Position numbers and translations under genes: made by a program. A stretch of 7,084 nt of DNA. Source: Bacillaceae bacterium. GTDB taxonomy: Bacteria; Bacillota; Bacilli; Bacillales_A; Planococcaceae. Each line of letters begins with the position of its first letter. The stretch's first letter is position 1. The stretch lies in contig JASLGI010000049.1 in the NCBI GenBank assembly GCA_030149685.1, positions 1 through 7,084 of the forward strand, in the 5' to 3' direction. Under the pieces are notes generated by a model. The model did no database searches. It had not been told where the DNA came from and saw only the letters and a list, made by a program, of their open reading frames with translations. This document shows, piece by piece, positions 5,713-7,084 of the stretch.

Positions 5713-5718
5713 GGGTAT
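5694..5718 (+). promoter_or_regulatory. Sigma-B-like promoter of the VLRF1-like gene
   Basis: GTTTAT (5694-5699) and GGGTAT (5713-5718) are separated by 13 bases. The Bacillus general-stress sigma-B consensus is GTTTAA, 12-15 bases, GGGTAT, so only one base differs. Transcription would start near 5725, leaving a leader of about 28 bases with AAGGAGG at 5740-5746. No comparable sigma-A promoter was found here; TGG then TAAAAA (5718-5726) is a weak alternative. Confidence 0.6.
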
Positions 5719-5752
5719 GGTAAAAATAGGTAAAGAATGAAGGAGGAATACG

Positions 5753-6532
5753 ATGACAGTGACAGTAGAACAATTTATGAAAGAAGCAGAAGCGTTAAAA
5801 GGCCCGGTGTTCACATTTTATTTACGTACGAGTCCTCATAATGAAGAATGGAAAATCATTTTAAAAAATGGATTAAATCGAACAGAAGAATACGTCGAGG
5901 CTGCAAATGAAGAACAAGTATCTTTATTCCAACGTATTCGAAAAGAGGTGGAACGTGCCGTACGCGATCAACAACGTCAGTTACATAATGGCTTGATCGG
6001 TGTAGCAAATAGTGAGCATGTTCAACTATTAACGACACAACCTCCCGTTCGTGATGAATTTCATTGGGAAGATCAAGTAATGCTTCGTCAATTGAAAGAG
6101 TTAACAGAAGCGTATCCGAAAACAGGACTCGTATTCGTGCAAAGAGAATATATCGTTTTACTCGATGTCCTGCTCGGTGAACTCGTAGAAGAAGATGCGT
6201 ATGAGTTAAATGTCGATACGAATGATTGGGTTCGGTATAAAGGGTTAGCTTACGGTGGTATTATTTCAAGTAGCGCGAACCATCGTGATGTCTTTGAAAG
6301 TCGTATGAAAGAACAAGAAAAACAGTGGTATCGTCAAGTAGCACCGAAAGTAGCAAAACATGCGAAAGATAAAGGTTGGGAAGAAGTATATATCGTCGGA
6401 GCGAAACAACTGACAGACTTATTCCAACAAGAAGTACCGAAAATGAACGTAACGAAAGTCATCAATCACAATTATGCAAGTAAGTCATCTCATGAAATGA
6501 TCGAACGTGTATTATTTTCAACTGAAGAATAA
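5753..6532 (+). CDS. VLRF1/baeRF family-10-like release-factor-related protein
   Basis: The 259-residue soluble product resembles the Bacillus proteins assigned to the VLRF1 / bacterial archaeo-eukaryotic release factor (baeRF family 10) group, related to the catalytic domain of eRF1 and Vms1. Visible hallmarks are FTFYLRTSP (20-28), EEWKIILKNGLNRTEEYV (31-48), EFHWEDQVMLRQLKEL (102-117), GLVFV (125-129) and LDVLLGEL (137-144). A loop-like segment SSSANHRDVFESR (172-184) is followed by the helix KQWYRQVAPKVAKHAKDKGWEEVYIVG, which is written here only in outline (190-216). The loop sits where relatives carry the GGQ or GSQ element, but no GGQ is present. If the homology holds, the protein may act at the ribosome in peptidyl-tRNA release or quality control; this is untested for the group. 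The ATG at 5753 is well supported by AAGGAGG six bases upstream. It is monocistronic, with a sigma-B-like promoter and its own terminator. Confidence 0.72.
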   Translation: MTVTVEQFMKEAEALKGPVFTFYLRTSPHNEEWKIILKNGLNRTEEYVEAANEEQVSLFQRIRKEVERAVRDQQRQLHNGLIGVANSEHVQLLTTQPPVRDEFHWEDQVMLRQLKELTEAYPKTGLVFVQREYIVLLDVLLGELVEEDAYELNVDTNDWVRYKGLAYGGIISSSANHRDVFESRMKEQEKQWYRQVAPKVAKHAKDKGWEEVYIVGAKQLTDLFQQEVPKMNVTKVINHNYASKSSHEMIERVLFSTEE

Positions 6533-6542
6533 CGATAAAAGG

Positions 6543-6573
6543 TCTCCTCACGAAAAATGTGAGGAGATTTTTT
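6543..6573 (+). terminator. Terminator of the VLRF1-like gene
   Basis: TCTCCTCAC (6543-6551) and GTGAGGAGA (6559-6567) form a perfect 9-pair stem with a 7-base loop, followed by six Ts. It begins 10 bases after the stop codon. Confidence 0.92.
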
Positions 6574-6597
6574 AAATGAAAGTAGAAACATTTCCTT

Positions 6598-6622
6598 TTT
6601 CATTTACGTACAGTAAGTGAAA
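6598..6622 (+). repeat. Inverted repeat just upstream of the last gene
   Basis: TTTCATTTAC (6598-6607) and GTAAGTGAAA (6613-6622) pair over 10 bases with one G-U pair around the loop GTACA. No T run follows, so it is not a terminator. It ends two bases before the ribosome binding site of the next gene, and could be an operator or an RNA hairpin affecting translation. Confidence 0.45.
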
Positions 6623-6634
6623 GCGAGGAATGTG

Positions 6635-7084
6635 ATGAAAAAAATAATAAGTATGAGTGTTCTTTTACTATTACTTTTAATCGTGCGTCCAGTTTTGATG
6701 AACGAGGAAGAAGCAATACTCATCGCTCCACCTGAGCAAGTGAGTGTGCTCGATACGAGTGAGATGGTGACTGCAACGGAGAAAAAGTGGAAAGAGAAAT
6801 ACCCAGAAGTGTATGAATCTATCAAAGAAGCGTTGAAACAATTCCAACCGGTGATGGTGTACAATACGAAAGAAATTGATCAAGAAGAGTTAGATCAGAT
6901 GCTTTCACATATTATTGACAATCACCGAACAAATACGTATTTAAAGGAGTGGGAGTATTGGGAACTAGCGTTGCGTGACGAAGGAGAGGTACATTTCACG
7001 TATTCTCTTCCACGAGATGAAATAATTGCGCAAGAGCAGTTTATCAAAGAGGAAGTCGCTCGTTTAGCCGATGAGTTAGTGACA
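6635..7084 (+). CDS. Secreted or membrane-anchored protein, 5' part (runs off window)
   Basis: An ATG at 6635 opens a frame that stays open for 150 codons to the window end. GAGGAA (6625-6630) lies four bases upstream; a GTG at 6632 directly before the ATG is an alternative start. The product begins with MKKIISMSVLLLLLLIVRPV, a positively charged end and hydrophobic core typical of a signal peptide or single membrane anchor, without a lipobox cysteine. From residue 49 it is strongly charged and helical. Residues about 74-130 (VYNTKEIDQEELDQML, then HRTNTYLKEWEYWEL and VHFTYSLPRDE) resemble the module that often precedes transglutaminase-like cores in secreted Firmicute proteins. That reading is a guess from pattern, since no catalytic Cys-His-Asp region lies inside the window. 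No clear promoter was found in the 60 bases upstream, where an inverted repeat lies just before the ribosome binding site. Confidence 0.7.
   Translation, partial: MKKIISMSVLLLLLLIVRPVLMNEEEAILIAPPEQVSVLDTSEMVTATEKKWKEKYPEVYESIKEALKQFQPVMVYNTKEIDQEELDQMLSHIIDNHRTNTYLKEWEYWELALRDEGEVHFTYSLPRDEIIAQEQFIKEEVARLADELVT

Noticed and set aside
6617..6632. Second cre-like site around TGAAAGCG upstream of the last gene
   Set aside because: Three defined consensus positions fail, and the sequence is better explained as one arm of the inverted repeat plus the ribosome binding site.
6604..6883. Two minus-strand frames opposite the last gene
   Set aside because: The plus-strand frame has a ribosome binding site, signal peptide and sustained coding character; the opposite frames have no supporting start signals.
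1..7084. Defence island, phage, transposon or CRISPR content
   Set aside because: No integrase, transposase, repeat-spacer array, toxin-antitoxin pair or nuclease motif was found; all full-length genes are housekeeping-like or accessory metabolic and membrane genes with uniform base use.

Overview
The window reads as an ordinary chromosomal stretch from a low-GC Gram-positive bacterium, most likely a member of the Bacillales (Bacillaceae or Planococcaceae-like). The grounds are strong AGGAGG-type ribosome binding sites, A+T-rich codon use, classical hairpin-plus-T-run terminators, an SPLAAC-like lipobox, a CcpA-type cre site, a sigma-B-like promoter, and protein families typical of Bacillus relatives. 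Genus was not determined. No mobile element, CRISPR array, rRNA or tRNA was seen.

Layout. Positions 2-313 carry the 3' end of a plus-strand LprI/DUF1311-type gene, closed by a terminator. A plus-strand pair follows: an OB-fold plus DUF4352-like lipoprotein (519-1331) and a 54-residue two-helix membrane protein (1369-1533), ending at a bidirectional terminator shared with a minus-strand TauE/SafE-family permease (1573-2349). That permease is divergent from a small CxxC-CxxC zinc-ribbon membrane protein (2477-2800). The divergent spacer holds a good promoter for the permease whose -35 lies inside a cre-like site. A second bidirectional terminator (2804-2845) separates the zinc-ribbon gene from a minus-strand operon of msrC (free methionine-R-sulfoxide reductase, 4079-4561) followed by an M20/carboxypeptidase-G2-like peptidase (2847-4034). 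Upstream, also on the minus strand, lies an aromatic-acid-exporter/FUSC-type membrane protein (4644-5645) with its own terminator. Divergent from it is a VLRF1/baeRF family-10-like protein (5753-6532), preceded by a close sigma-B promoter match inside an imperfect dyad. The window closes with the 5' part of a secreted or membrane-anchored protein (6635 to the window end).

Working together. Only two groups look co-transcribed: lipoprotein plus small membrane protein, and msrC plus M20 peptidase. The second pair would combine repair of oxidised free methionine with release of amino acids from peptides or conjugates, but that link is inference. The most informative signals are regulatory: carbon catabolite control of the TauE/SafE permease, and general-stress control of the release-factor-like protein. 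I found no clear evidence of an undescribed multi-gene system. The least characterised items are the 54-residue protein, the zinc-ribbon membrane protein and the 3'-truncated secreted protein.
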